From the NCBI GenBank assembly GCA_016869515.1, contig VGDZ01000007.1, positions 1 through 64,000 on the forward strand: DNA of 64,000 nucleotides, read 5' to 3'. The notes below the pieces were generated by a model. That model searched no databases. It was given only the letters and a program-made list of their open reading frames with translations, and had not been told where the DNA came from. The stretch comes from Alphaproteobacteria bacterium (GTDB lineage Bacteria > Pseudomonadota > Alphaproteobacteria > VGDZ01). This document shows, piece by piece, positions 46,763-61,360 of the stretch. Positions within the stretch are counted from its first letter, which is position 1. The number at the start of each line of letters is the position of its first letter. The position numbers were made by a program, and so were the translations under genes.

Positions 46763-47498
46763 GGTCAAGGACCTGGCCAAGCATTTCGGCGGCGTCAAAG
46801 CGGTCGACGGACTCGATCTGCATGTGCGCCAGGGCGAGATCCTGGGGCTGATCGGCCCCAACGGCTCGGGCAAGTCGACCACGGTCAATCTGGTCTGCGG
46901 CGTCTATCCGGCGACCGCCGGCACGGTCTGGCTGGAAGGCCAGGAAATCACGCCCCTGCCGATGCATCGGCGGCTTACGGCCGGGATCGCGCGCACCTTT
47001 CAGAACATCCGTCTGTTCGGCCAGTTGACGGTCTGGCAGAACCTGTGGATGGCGCAGAACGCGCCCGATCACGTCCGCGAGCAGGGCTTCTTCGCGCGCT
47101 GGTTCGGCGGCCAGGCGCGGGCGCGGGCCTCGGCCATGGACTACCTCGATTTCGCCGGCCTGGCCGAGAAGGCCGACGAACTGGCCTCGGCGCTGTCCTT
47201 CGGCGAGCAGCGCCGGCTGGAGATGGCGCGGGCGCTGGCCGCCAAGCCGCGGGTGCTGCTGCTCGACGAGCCCGCCGCCGGCATGAGCGCGGCCGAGATC
47301 GAGACGCTGGACGAGCGCATCCGGCGGCTGCGCAAGGGCGGGCTGACCATCCTCTTGATCGAGCATCACATGGAACTGGTGATGGGCATCGCCGACCGCA
47401 TCGTCGTGCTCAACTTCGGCCGCAGGATCGCCGAGGGCACGCCGGCCGAGGTCCAGGCCGACCGCGCGGTGCGCGAAGCCTATCTCGGGACCAGCTAG
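46755..47498 (+). CDS. livG: Branched-chain amino-acid-type ABC ATPase LivG
   Basis: 247 aa from the ATG at 46755. Walker A GPNGSGKST, Q-loop TFQNIRLFGQLTVWQN (the LivG form), signature LSFGEQRRLEMARAL, Walker B RVLLLDEPAAGM and switch His IEHHMELVM. It forms the ATPase heterodimer with LivF. The start overlaps livM, so the two are translationally coupled. Confidence 0.94.
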   Translation: MLEVKDLAKHFGGVKAVDGLDLHVRQGEILGLIGPNGSGKSTTVNLVCGVYPATAGTVWLEGQEITPLPMHRRLTAGIARTFQNIRLFGQLTVWQNLWMAQNAPDHVREQGFFARWFGGQARARASAMDYLDFAGLAEKADELASALSFGEQRRLEMARALAAKPRVLLLDEPAAGMSAAEIETLDERIRRLRKGGLTILLIEHHMELVMGIADRIVVLNFGRRIAEGTPAEVQADRAVREAYLGTS

Positions 47499-47507
47499 GG
47501 GGCGGCC

Positions 47508-48221
47508 GTGCTCAGGGTCGGCGACGTCGTCACCGCATACGGCCAGCTCGAGGCGCTGAAGGGCGTTTCGGTGGCGGCCGAGAGCGGCAAGATCACCTGC
47601 CTGCTGGGGCCCAACGGCGCCGGCAAGACCACGCTGATGATGACCGTGACCGGGCTGTTGAAGCCCAAGCGGGGCTCGATCGCGTTCGAAGGCCAGGAAC
47701 TGGTCGGCTTGAGTCCGTCCGAGATCGTCGCCCGCGGCGTGGCGCTGGTGCCGGAGAATCGCTTGGTGTTTCCGGACATGTCGGTGCGCGAGAACCTCGA
47801 AGCCGGGGCCTATCTGCGCAGGAAGCCGGCCGAGATCGCCGCCGATCTGGATCGCATGTTCGAACGCTTTCCGCGCCTCAAGGAACGCGCCGGGCAGTCG
47901 GCCGGCACGCTTTCGGGCGGCGAGCAGCAGATGCTGGCGGTGGCGCGGGCACTGATGAGCCGGCCGCGGCTGTTGCTGATGGACGAGCCCTCGCTCGGCC
48001 TGGCGCCGCTGATCGTCGAGGAAATCTTCCGCATCGTCGCCGAGCTCAACCGCGACGGCACCTCGATCTTCCTGGTCGAGCAGAACGCGCACATGGCGCT
48101 GAAGGTGGCGCACCATTTCTACCTGATCGAGCAGGGGCGTGTGACCTTCTCCGGCTCGCCCGGCCAGCTGGCCGAGGACGAGGTCATTCAGCGCGCCTAT
48201 CTCGGTTCGAAACGGGGCTAG
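47508..48221 (+). CDS. livF: Branched-chain amino-acid-type ABC ATPase LivF
   Basis: 237 aa from a GTG at 47508, with AGGGGG just upstream. Walker A GPNGAGKTT, Q-loop LVPENRLVFPDMSVRENL (VPENR where PEGR or VPEGR is usual), signature LSGGEQQMLAVARALMSRP, Walker B LLLMDEPSLGLAP, switch His-region VEQNAHMAL. It partners LivG. It is followed 13 bp later by a second permease pair. Confidence 0.93.
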   Translation: MLRVGDVVTAYGQLEALKGVSVAAESGKITCLLGPNGAGKTTLMMTVTGLLKPKRGSIAFEGQELVGLSPSEIVARGVALVPENRLVFPDMSVRENLEAGAYLRRKPAEIAADLDRMFERFPRLKERAGQSAGTLSGGEQQMLAVARALMSRPRLLLMDEPSLGLAPLIVEEIFRIVAELNRDGTSIFLVEQNAHMALKVAHHFYLIEQGRVTFSGSPGQLAEDEVIQRAYLGSKRG

Positions 48222-48234
48222 CGCGGCCGGGGCC

Positions 48235-49104
48235 GTGCTCGACCTGATCCAGAACACCATCGACGGCGTCATGATCGGCGGCGCCTACGCGCTGCTGGCG
48301 CTGGGCTTCACGCTGACGTTCGGCGTCATGCGGCGGCTGAATCTCGCCTTCGGCGCCATCGTGCTGTGCGGCCTCTATGCCGGCGCCGCCGCGCATCAGG
48401 CGCTGGGCTGGGGCCTGCTCGGCAGCATCGCGGCGACGCTGGCGGTGGCGGTCGCCGCGGGGCTGTACGTCGAGCGGCTGTGCTTTCGGGCGCTGGCCGA
48501 ATCGGCGTCGATCGCCGCCATGGTGTCGAGCTTCGCCATCTGGATGCAGCTGGAGGAGATCGCGGCGCTGCTGATGCCGCGGCGGACCTATGCCTATCCG
48601 GCGCTGAGCGAGGCGCGGCCCTGGGAATGGGCCGGGCTGAGCCTGCGGCCGGACCAATTGGCGATGGCGGCCGTGGCGCTTGGGGCGATGGCCGCGCTCG
48701 GGTGGACGCTGCGGCGGACTCGCTTCGGGCTGGCGGCACGCGCGGTGGCGACGGCGCCCCTGGCGGCGCGGCTGGCGGGGATCGAGCCTGCGCGCATCGG
48801 CAGCGCCATGTTCCTCTTGGCCTGCGGCCTGGGCGGGCTGGCGGGCGCGCTGATCGCCGCGGTCGACAGCCAGGTCACCATCAAGTTCGGCATGTGGGCC
48901 ATGTTGAAGGGGCTGGTGGCGATGACGCTGGGCGGGATCGGCTCGATCCCGGGGGCGGTAATCGGCGGCCTGGCGCTGGGCGTGATCGAGAGCAACGCGC
49001 AATGGTATCTGGGGGCGGAGTGGCGCGACATCGTCGCCTACGGTTTGTTGTTCGCGGTGCTGTATTGGCGCAGGGGGCGCGAGCGGCCGTGGACGAATTC
49101 CTGA
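48235..49104 (+). CDS. livH: Second LivH-type permease
   Basis: 289 aa from a GTG at 48235. N-terminus LDLIQNTIDGVMIGGAYALLALGFTLTFGVMRRLN is LivH-like; C-terminal block MLKGLVAMTLGGIGSIPGAVIGGLALGVIE is also typical. It lacks its own receptor and ATPases and presumably uses LivG/LivF. It differs clearly from the first LivH, so it is not a recent duplicate. Its 3' end overlaps the next gene by 16 bp. Confidence 0.88.
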   Translation: MLDLIQNTIDGVMIGGAYALLALGFTLTFGVMRRLNLAFGAIVLCGLYAGAAAHQALGWGLLGSIAATLAVAVAAGLYVERLCFRALAESASIAAMVSSFAIWMQLEEIAALLMPRRTYAYPALSEARPWEWAGLSLRPDQLAMAAVALGAMAALGWTLRRTRFGLAARAVATAPLAARLAGIEPARIGSAMFLLACGLGGLAGALIAAVDSQVTIKFGMWAMLKGLVAMTLGGIGSIPGAVIGGLALGVIESNAQWYLGAEWRDIVAYGLLFAVLYWRRGRERPWTNS

Positions 49105-49976
49105 TCGGCGTGCTGTCCAATATCGGGTTGATGTCGCTGTTGGCGCTGTCGGCCTGGCTGTTGCTGGTGGTGGGCGAGATCTCCTTCGGCCAGCAGGCCT
49201 TCTTCGCGCTGGGCGCCTATGCCGCCGGCATCGCCACCGCGCTCTATGGCTGGCCCTTGCCGCTCGGACTCTTCGCCGGTGTCGTGGTCGGCGCGCTGGC
49301 CGGGTTCGCGGTCGCGATTCCGACCATGCGGCTGACCGGCCTCGCCTTCGCCATCGCCACGCTGGCCTTCGCCGAGCTGATGCGCCTTTTGCTGCAGCTT
49401 TGGGTGTTCCAGCGCGAGGTCGACGGCGAGCGGCTGGGCCCCAACGCGGTCGAGGGCTTCCGCGGCGTGCGCTGGGTCTACGATCACGACCTCTCGGCGC
49501 TGGGTTATCTCGGCGTGATCTGGGGGATCGTCGTGGTCGTGCTGGCGGCGCTGTTCCTGTGCGAGCGCTCGCGCATCGGCTTGGCCTGCCGCGCGGTCGG
49601 GGCCGACGCCGAGTTGGCCGAGGCGCAGGGGCTGCCGGCGGCGCGGCTCAAGATCCTGGTCGCCACCGTCGCCGGCGGTTTGGCGGCGCTGGGCGGCGGG
49701 CTCTACGTCCATCTTGCGACCTATGTCGAGCCGCAACATTTCAGCATCATGCTGGGGGTCCATGCCCTGGCCTATGGGCTGATCGGCGGGCTGGGCACGG
49801 CGCTGGGACCGATCCTGGGGGTGGTGCTGGATATCGGTCTGCTCGAAGCGCTGCAGGAGATCGCGCGCTATCGCATGATCGTCTTCGGCGGCGCGGTGGC
49901 GGTGTTGTTGATCCTGCGGCCGCGCGGCCTGCTCGACGAGGCGCTGGTGCGGCGCCTGACCCGGGGCAAGCCATGA
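49089..49976 (+). CDS. livM: Second LivM-type permease
   Basis: 295 aa from the GTG at 49089 (VDEFLIGVLSNIGLMSLLALS). LivM blocks WLLLVVGEISFGQQAFFALGAYAAGIA, LAFAIATLAFAELMRLL, and ADAELAEAQGLPAARLKILVATVAGG are present, ending with LLILRPRGLLDEALVRRL. It pairs with the second LivH. The ORF track fuses it to a frame of the preceding gene. Confidence 0.87.
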   Translation: MDEFLIGVLSNIGLMSLLALSAWLLLVVGEISFGQQAFFALGAYAAGIATALYGWPLPLGLFAGVVVGALAGFAVAIPTMRLTGLAFAIATLAFAELMRLLLQLWVFQREVDGERLGPNAVEGFRGVRWVYDHDLSALGYLGVIWGIVVVVLAALFLCERSRIGLACRAVGADAELAEAQGLPAARLKILVATVAGGLAALGGGLYVHLATYVEPQHFSIMLGVHALAYGLIGGLGTALGPILGVVLDIGLLEALQEIARYRMIVFGGAVAVLLILRPRGLLDEALVRRLTRGKP

Positions 49977-50341
49977 TCTGGCTGTGGCTGATGCTTTCGA
50001 GCGCGGCGCTGGGCCAGACCCGGCTGGACGCCGCGATCGAGTGCGCCGCCACTGCGCGGCTGATGGTCTATGACTGCGCCATCGCGCTGGCCGATCGCCA
50101 GGGTCGGCCGGTCGACGGCGCCAAATTCAAACTGGGTGCCGACATGCCGTCGATGCCGATGGCGCACAATGTCCGCCCGGTCGAGGCCGATTCGACCGAC
50201 GCCCCCGGGCGCTATCGCGCGCGGCTGGAATTGGAGATGGAGGGCGAGTGGGCGCTGCGGCTCGAGTTTTCGGCGCCGCGTCGCGACGTCGTCGTCAAGC
50301 GCTTGATTTTCGACGATAAAGGCGGCCGGGAAGGTCGTTGA
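49973..50341 (+). CDS. FixH/YtkA-like secreted protein
   Basis: 122 aa with an N-terminal hydrophobic signal (MIWLWLMLSSAALGQT). The mature part is a small beta-sandwich with the pattern DRQGRPVDGAKFKLGADMPSMPMAHN...YRARLELEMEGEWALRLEF, close to the FixH/YtkA domain; the MPSMPMAH cluster of Met and His could bind copper. The ATGA overlap with the second livM ties it to the Liv operon. It could instead be a domain fossil of a copper-handling protein. Its link to amino-acid uptake is unexplained. Confidence 0.7.
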   Translation: MIWLWLMLSSAALGQTRLDAAIECAATARLMVYDCAIALADRQGRPVDGAKFKLGADMPSMPMAHNVRPVEADSTDAPGRYRARLELEMEGEWALRLEFSAPRRDVVVKRLIFDDKGGREGR

Positions 50342-50398
50342 GCCGGAAACGCTAATTTTCCGCTTGACCGGCCGCCGCAAACGGTAATTTCAGATTCG

Positions 50399-50413
50399 TC
50401 TTCCCAGGGAAGA
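50399..50413. promoter_or_regulatory. Perfect 15-bp palindrome upstream of gltB
   Basis: TCTTCCC-A-GGGAAGA is perfectly symmetrical and sits 113 bp before the gltB start, in the region expected to hold its promoter. It could be an operator for a dimeric regulator such as a LysR- or GntR-type protein. No confident -35/-10 pair was found near it. Confidence 0.4.
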
Positions 50414-50525
50414 TATGTCATAGTATCTGACCCATTTGCGGAGACCAAACCGGCTGCCCAGAGCGAGCGTCGGACGGGCGCCGCGAGGGAAGCGATCGTA
50501 ACTCTGGGACGATGCGACGACGGCC

Positions 50526-55100
<4,575 letters not shown>

Positions 55101-55113
55101 GCGCGAGGCCGCG

Positions 55114-56547
<1,434 letters not shown>

Positions 56548-57192
56548 TCAGGGTTCGAAATCGGGCTGTTTCGAGGGCTGGGCGGCGTCGAAAGCCGGCA
56601 GCTTCATGCAGGCCTCGAACACCGCCATCAGCTTGGGATAGGGCGAGAGCGGAATCGGATAGCGCTTGGCGTTGAACACCTGCGGCACCAAGCAGATGTC
56701 GGCCAGGCCGGGAGCGTCGTCCAGACAGAACCGTCCGCGTCCCGGGCGGCGATCCAGCATCGCCTCGAAGGCCTCGAATCCGGTCGCGATCCAATGCGCG
56801 TACCAGGCTTCGACCGCGGTCTCGGGCTGCTTGAGGTCGCGGCGCAGATAGTTCAGCACCCGCAGATTGTTGAGCGGATGGATCTCGCAGGCCACGACTT
56901 GCGCCAGCGCGCGGACATGGGCCCGCGCCTTGGGCTCGCGCGGCAGCAAAGGCGGTTCGGGCCGGGTCTCGTCGAGATATTCGACGATCGCCAGCGACTG
57001 CGCCAAGGCGGTGCCGTCGTCCTCGATCAGCGTCGGCACCAGGCCAAGCGGATTGAGCGCAAGGTAGTCGGGCGCGCGCTGGTGGTCCTTGCGCAGATGC
57101 ACCGGAATCTGATCGGCCGTCAGTCGCTTGAGGCCAAGCGCGATGCGCACCCGGAACGCCGCCGAGGACCGGAAAAATCCGTAGAGCTTCAT
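56548..57192 (-). CDS. maiA: Maleylacetoacetate isomerase (zeta-class glutathione transferase)
   Basis: 214 aa. The zeta-class glutathione-binding motif SSAAFRVRIALGLK appears near residue 9 (SSCSWRVRIAL-type). ACEIHPLNNLRVLNYL in the C-terminal domain is the MAAI signature. It isomerises maleylacetoacetate to fumarylacetoacetate in tyrosine/homogentisate degradation. No fahA or hmgA is adjacent. It is convergent with gltD (no gap) and divergent from the nitronate monooxygenase gene across 35 bp. Confidence 0.85.
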   Translation of the reverse strand: MKLYGFFRSSAAFRVRIALGLKRLTADQIPVHLRKDHQRAPDYLALNPLGLVPTLIEDDGTALAQSLAIVEYLDETRPEPPLLPREPKARAHVRALAQVVACEIHPLNNLRVLNYLRRDLKQPETAVEAWYAHWIATGFEAFEAMLDRRPGRGRFCLDDAPGLADICLVPQVFNAKRYPIPLSPYPKLMAVFEACMKLPAFDAAQPSKQPDFEP

Positions 57193-57227
57193 GACCCGAT
57201 CTCCGATTTGACCGAACGCAGGAAGAC

Positions 57228-58235
57228 ATGGAAAAAGAACCCATCGTCCTCCGTCAAGCGAGTCCGTGCATGCCGCTCCCTCCCGCCCTCGAAGGTCGCC
57301 TGGCGATTCCCGCCGTGGCGGCGCCGATGTTCCTGGTCTCGGGCCCCGATCTGGTGGTCGAAGCCTGCCGTGCCGGCGTGCTGGGCACGTTCCCGGCGCT
57401 CAACCAGCGCAGCTCCGAAGGCTACGCCGCTTGGCTGACCGAGATCGAAAGCCGCCTGCAGGCGCTGCCGCGGCACGCGCCCTATGGCGTCAACCTGATC
57501 GTCCACAACACCAACCAGCGGCTCGCGGCCGATCTCGACCTGACCGTCAAGCACAAGGTGCCGGTGGTGATCACCTCGCTGGGCGCGGTGCGCGGCCTGG
57601 TCGATCGCGTCCATGGCTATGGCGGGCTGGTGTTCCACGACGTCATCAACCTGCGCCATGCCCGCAAGGCGGCCGAGGCCGGGGTCGACGGGCTGATCCT
57701 GGTCTGCGCCGGCGCCGGCGGACATGCCGGCACGCTCAGCCCGCTGGCCTTCATTCCCGAGGTGCGGCGGCTCTTCTCCGGCACCATCCTGCTGTCGGGC
57801 TGCATCTCCAGCGGCGATCAGATCGCGGCATCCTTGGCGTTGGGGGCGGATTTGGCCTATCTCGGCACCCGCTTCATCGCCACGCGCGAAAGCCTGGCCG
57901 AGGACGGCTTCAAGACCATGATCTGCCAAAGCCAGGCGGCCGACATCGTCTACACCGATTTCGTCTCGGGCGTGCATGGCAGCTTCCTGCGTCCCTCGAT
58001 CGCCGCCGCCGGGCTCGACCCCGACAACCTGCCTTCCAAAAAGGACATCGACTTCGGCAAGGAACTCGATCCCGAACACCGCAAGAAGAAGGCCTGGAAG
58101 AACATCTGGTCGGCCGGGCAGGGTGTGGGATCGATCGACGACGTGCCCAGCACCGCCGCGCTGTGCGCCCGGTTGAAGGCCGAATACGCCGCGGCGCTGG
58201 ACCGCTTGGCGGCCCGACGTACGGCGCTTGCGTGA
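57228..58235 (+). CDS. Nitronate monooxygenase family protein (FMN-dependent)
   Basis: 335 aa from the ATG at 57228 with an AGGAAG ribosome-binding site. TIM-barrel nitronate monooxygenase features: IPAVAAPMFLVSGPDLVVEACRAGVLGTFPALN, catalytic His in CAGAGGHAGTLSPLAFI, and the FMN-phosphate loop GADLAYLGTRFIATRES. It oxidises nitronates to aldehyde and nitrite, or acts as an FMN reductase. It lies between maiA and glnB/glnK. A role in nitrogen scavenging is possible, though the family is broad. Confidence 0.88.
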   Translation: MEKEPIVLRQASPCMPLPPALEGRLAIPAVAAPMFLVSGPDLVVEACRAGVLGTFPALNQRSSEGYAAWLTEIESRLQALPRHAPYGVNLIVHNTNQRLAADLDLTVKHKVPVVITSLGAVRGLVDRVHGYGGLVFHDVINLRHARKAAEAGVDGLILVCAGAGGHAGTLSPLAFIPEVRRLFSGTILLSGCISSGDQIAASLALGADLAYLGTRFIATRESLAEDGFKTMICQSQAADIVYTDFVSGVHGSFLRPSIAAAGLDPDNLPSKKDIDFGKELDPEHRKKKAWKNIWSAGQGVGSIDDVPSTAALCARLKAEYAAALDRLAARRTALA

Positions 58236-58251
58236 TTGCACGGTGTGCTAA

Positions 58252-58626
<375 letters not shown>

Positions 58627-58683
58627 CGATCGGACTCATCGCAATCAAGGGCGCCCTAACCATCCTTCGACACGGGGGCTGAC

Positions 58684-59985
58684 ATGAAAATCGGTTTGAT
58701 AGTGCTGGGCGGGATGCTGGCGGCGACGCCGGCATGGGCTGCCGAATCCAAGATTTCTTCGGGCGACACGGCATGGCTGCTGGTGTCGACCGCGCTGGTG
58801 CTGATGATGACCTTGCCCGGGCTGGCGCTGTTCTATGCCGGCATGGTGCGCAAGAAGAACATCCTCGCCACCTGCGCGCAAAGCCTGGCGACCACGGCGC
58901 TGGTCAGCATTCTGTGGGTGGTGGTGGGCTACAGCCTGGCCTTCACCGCGGGCGGGCCATGGCTGGGCGACTTCTCGCGCTTCATGCTCAAGGGCCTGAC
59001 CATGGACGCGGCGCACGACCTGGCCAAGACCGTGCCCGAGTCGGTCTACATGATGTTCCAGATGACCTTCGCCATCATCACGCCGGCGCTGATCCTGGGC
59101 GCGGCCGCGGACCGCATCAAGTTCTCGGCCATGCTGTGGTTCATGGGCGCCTGGGTGCTGCTGGTCTATTGCCCGGTGGCGCATTGGGTGTGGGGCGGCG
59201 GCTTCCTCGGCGATGCCGGGGTGCTGGATTTCGCCGGCGGCATCGTCGTCCACATCAATGCCGGCGTGGCGGCGCTGGTGACCGCGCTGATCCTCGGCAA
59301 GCGCATCGGCTACGGCACCGAGAACTTGGCGCCGCACAATCTGACATTGGGCGTGGTCGGGGTGTCGCTGCTGTGGGTGGGCTGGTTCGGCTTCAATGCC
59401 GGCTCGGCGGTGGCGGCCGATGCCCGTGCCGGCATGGCGATGACCGTGACCCACATCGCCGCGGCCACGGCCGCGCTGGCCTGGATGGCGGCGGAGTGGT
59501 TCGTCAACGGCAAGCCCTCGGTGCTGGGCATCGTCTCGGGCGCGGTCGCGGGCTTGGGCACCATCACTCCGGCCTCAGGCTATATCGAACCTTATGCCGC
59601 GATCCTGATCGGCTTGGCGGCGGGGCTGGCCTGCTTCTGGGCCTCGACCGCCTTCAAGCGCCGCATGGGCTATGACGACAGCCTCGACGTGTTCGGCGTC
59701 CACGGCGTCGGCGGCACGATCGGCACGCTGGCGGCGGGGGTGTTCGCCACCGTGGCGGTGGCCGGGCTCAACGACAAGGGCCAGCCGGCGGCCTCGGGCT
59801 GGGTCGACGGCAACGCCGCCCAGATCGGCATCCAGGCCTATGGCATCGTCGTGGTGGTGATCTACTGCGCCATCGTCACCGCCGTGATCCTCAAGGCGAT
59901 CGACATGCTGGTCGGCCTGCGGGTCAGCGACGAGGACGAGCGCCAGGGTCTCGACATCGCCTTGCACGGCGAGACCCTGCAGTAA
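58684..59985 (+). CDS. amtB: Ammonium transporter AmtB
   Basis: 433 aa with a signal peptide-like N-terminus (MKIGLIVLGGMLAATPAWAA) and eleven hydrophobic helices. The channel histidines lie in DFAGGIVVHINAG and DVFGVHGVGGTIG. Other Amt blocks: MVRKKNILATCAQSLATTALVSILW, and CPVAHWVWGGGFL. It imports ammonium across the inner membrane and is controlled by the P-II protein encoded just upstream. This supplies GltBD. Confidence 0.95.
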   Translation: MKIGLIVLGGMLAATPAWAAESKISSGDTAWLLVSTALVLMMTLPGLALFYAGMVRKKNILATCAQSLATTALVSILWVVVGYSLAFTAGGPWLGDFSRFMLKGLTMDAAHDLAKTVPESVYMMFQMTFAIITPALILGAAADRIKFSAMLWFMGAWVLLVYCPVAHWVWGGGFLGDAGVLDFAGGIVVHINAGVAALVTALILGKRIGYGTENLAPHNLTLGVVGVSLLWVGWFGFNAGSAVAADARAGMAMTVTHIAAATAALAWMAAEWFVNGKPSVLGIVSGAVAGLGTITPASGYIEPYAAILIGLAAGLACFWASTAFKRRMGYDDSLDVFGVHGVGGTIGTLAAGVFATVAVAGLNDKGQPAASGWVDGNAAQIGIQAYGIVVVVIYCAIVTAVILKAIDMLVGLRVSDEDERQGLDIALHGETLQ

Positions 59986-60028
59986 CGAGGCACAACCGGC
60001 GCGACCGCGACCGATCGGACAGGGGAAC

Positions 60029-61333
60029 ATGGCAAGGAAGAAGCGTCCCGAACCCAGGATCGTCAAACCCGAGGACGTCGACCCCAAGCACGATTGGTCG
60101 CGGCCGCTGATGGCGCTGGGCCAGATGGCGGTGGATTTCGAACAGCGCGTCGATTTCCGCCGCTTGCACAATTACCGCCTGGGGCGCACCCGCCAGGCGC
60201 TGGCCAAGTCCGATCTCGGCGCCATCCTGACCTTCGATCAGCACAACATCCGCTACATCTCCTCGACCGTGATCGGCGAATGGGCGCGCGACAAGCTGAC
60301 CCGCTATTGCCTGATCACCGGCAACGGCGATCCCTATGTGTGGGATTTCGGCTCGGCCGCGCGCCATCACCGCCTGCACGCGCCCTGGCTGCATCACGAC
60401 CATTGCCGCGCCGGGCTGGTCGGCCTGCGCGGGGCGATCCATCCCAAGGTCGGGCTGTTCAAGCGCGCCGCCGAGGAGATCGCCGCCATCCTGCGCGAGG
60501 AAGGCGTGGCCGACATGCCGCTGGGCGTCGACATGGTCGAGCTGCCGATGCTGTTCGAATTGCAGGCCGCCGGGATCAAGATCCGCGACGGCCAGCAGGT
60601 CATGCTGGACGCGCGCGAGGTCAAGAGCCTGGACGAGCTGATGCTGCTCAACCTCTCGGCGGCGATGGTCGACGGCACCTACCAGAAGATCAGCGAGGCG
60701 CTCAAGCCCGGCATCCGCGAAAGCCAGGTGGTGGCGCTGGCCAATCACGATCTCTACGAGAAGGGCTCGGATTGCGTCGAGGCGATCAACGCCATCTCGG
60801 GCGAGCGCTGCTCGCCGCACCCCCACAATTTCACCGACCGCCTGCTGCGACCGGGCGACCAGGCGTTCTTCGACATCATCCAATCCTATATGGGCTATCG
60901 CACCTGCTATTACCGCACCTTCAACGTCGGCCGCGCCACCGTCGCCCAAAAGGACGCCTACAAGCGTGCCCGCGAATGGATCGACAAGGCCATCGCCATG
61001 ATCCGACCGGGGGTGCGTTCGGATCAGGTGGCGGCGTGCTGGCCGACCGCCGAGCAGATCGGCTTCGCCGGCGAGATGGAGGCCTTCGGCCTCGAATTCG
61101 GCCACGGCCTTGGCCTCGGCTTGCACGAACGGCCGATCATCAGCCGGCTCAACTCGTTCGAGGATCCGACCGAGATCAAGGCCGGCATGGTGTTCGCGCT
61201 CGAGACCTATTGTCCGGCGACCGATGGCTTCTCGGCCGCGCGCATCGAGGAGGAGATCGTGGTCACCGACAAGGGCTGCAAGGTGATCACGCTGTTCCCG
61301 GCCGAGGATCTTCCGATCGCCAACCCTTACTGA
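60029..61333 (+). CDS. M24-family (creatinase/aminopeptidase-like) protein with a substituted metal ligand
   Basis: 434 aa. N-terminal creatinase-like domain (residues about 40-190) and pita-bread M24 domain. Retained ligands: D282 in AFFDIIQSYMG, H359 in GHGLGLGLHERP, and Glu residues in FALETYCP and ARIEEEIVV. At the position of the second Asp (normally GYxSDxTRT) the sequence is GYRTC293YYRT. So one of the five metal ligands is a Cys, which may change or abolish the metallopeptidase function; family members include creatinase, Xaa-Pro dipeptidase and DddP DMSP lyase. It starts 43 bp after amtB. Start supported by ACAGGGGAAC. Confidence 0.85.
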   Translation: MARKKRPEPRIVKPEDVDPKHDWSRPLMALGQMAVDFEQRVDFRRLHNYRLGRTRQALAKSDLGAILTFDQHNIRYISSTVIGEWARDKLTRYCLITGNGDPYVWDFGSAARHHRLHAPWLHHDHCRAGLVGLRGAIHPKVGLFKRAAEEIAAILREEGVADMPLGVDMVELPMLFELQAAGIKIRDGQQVMLDAREVKSLDELMLLNLSAAMVDGTYQKISEALKPGIRESQVVALANHDLYEKGSDCVEAINAISGERCSPHPHNFTDRLLRPGDQAFFDIIQSYMGYRTCYYRTFNVGRATVAQKDAYKRAREWIDKAIAMIRPGVRSDQVAACWPTAEQIGFAGEMEAFGLEFGHGLGLGLHERPIISRLNSFEDPTEIKAGMVFALETYCPATDGFSAARIEEEIVVTDKGCKVITLFPAEDLPIANPY

Positions 61334-61360
61334 GCTTTAGCGTACGAGGAGACTGAAGCC

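Noticed and set aside
50364-50390. Promoter TTGACC/TAATTT upstream of gltB
   Set aside because: The spacing is 15 bp, too short, and the second box is weak.
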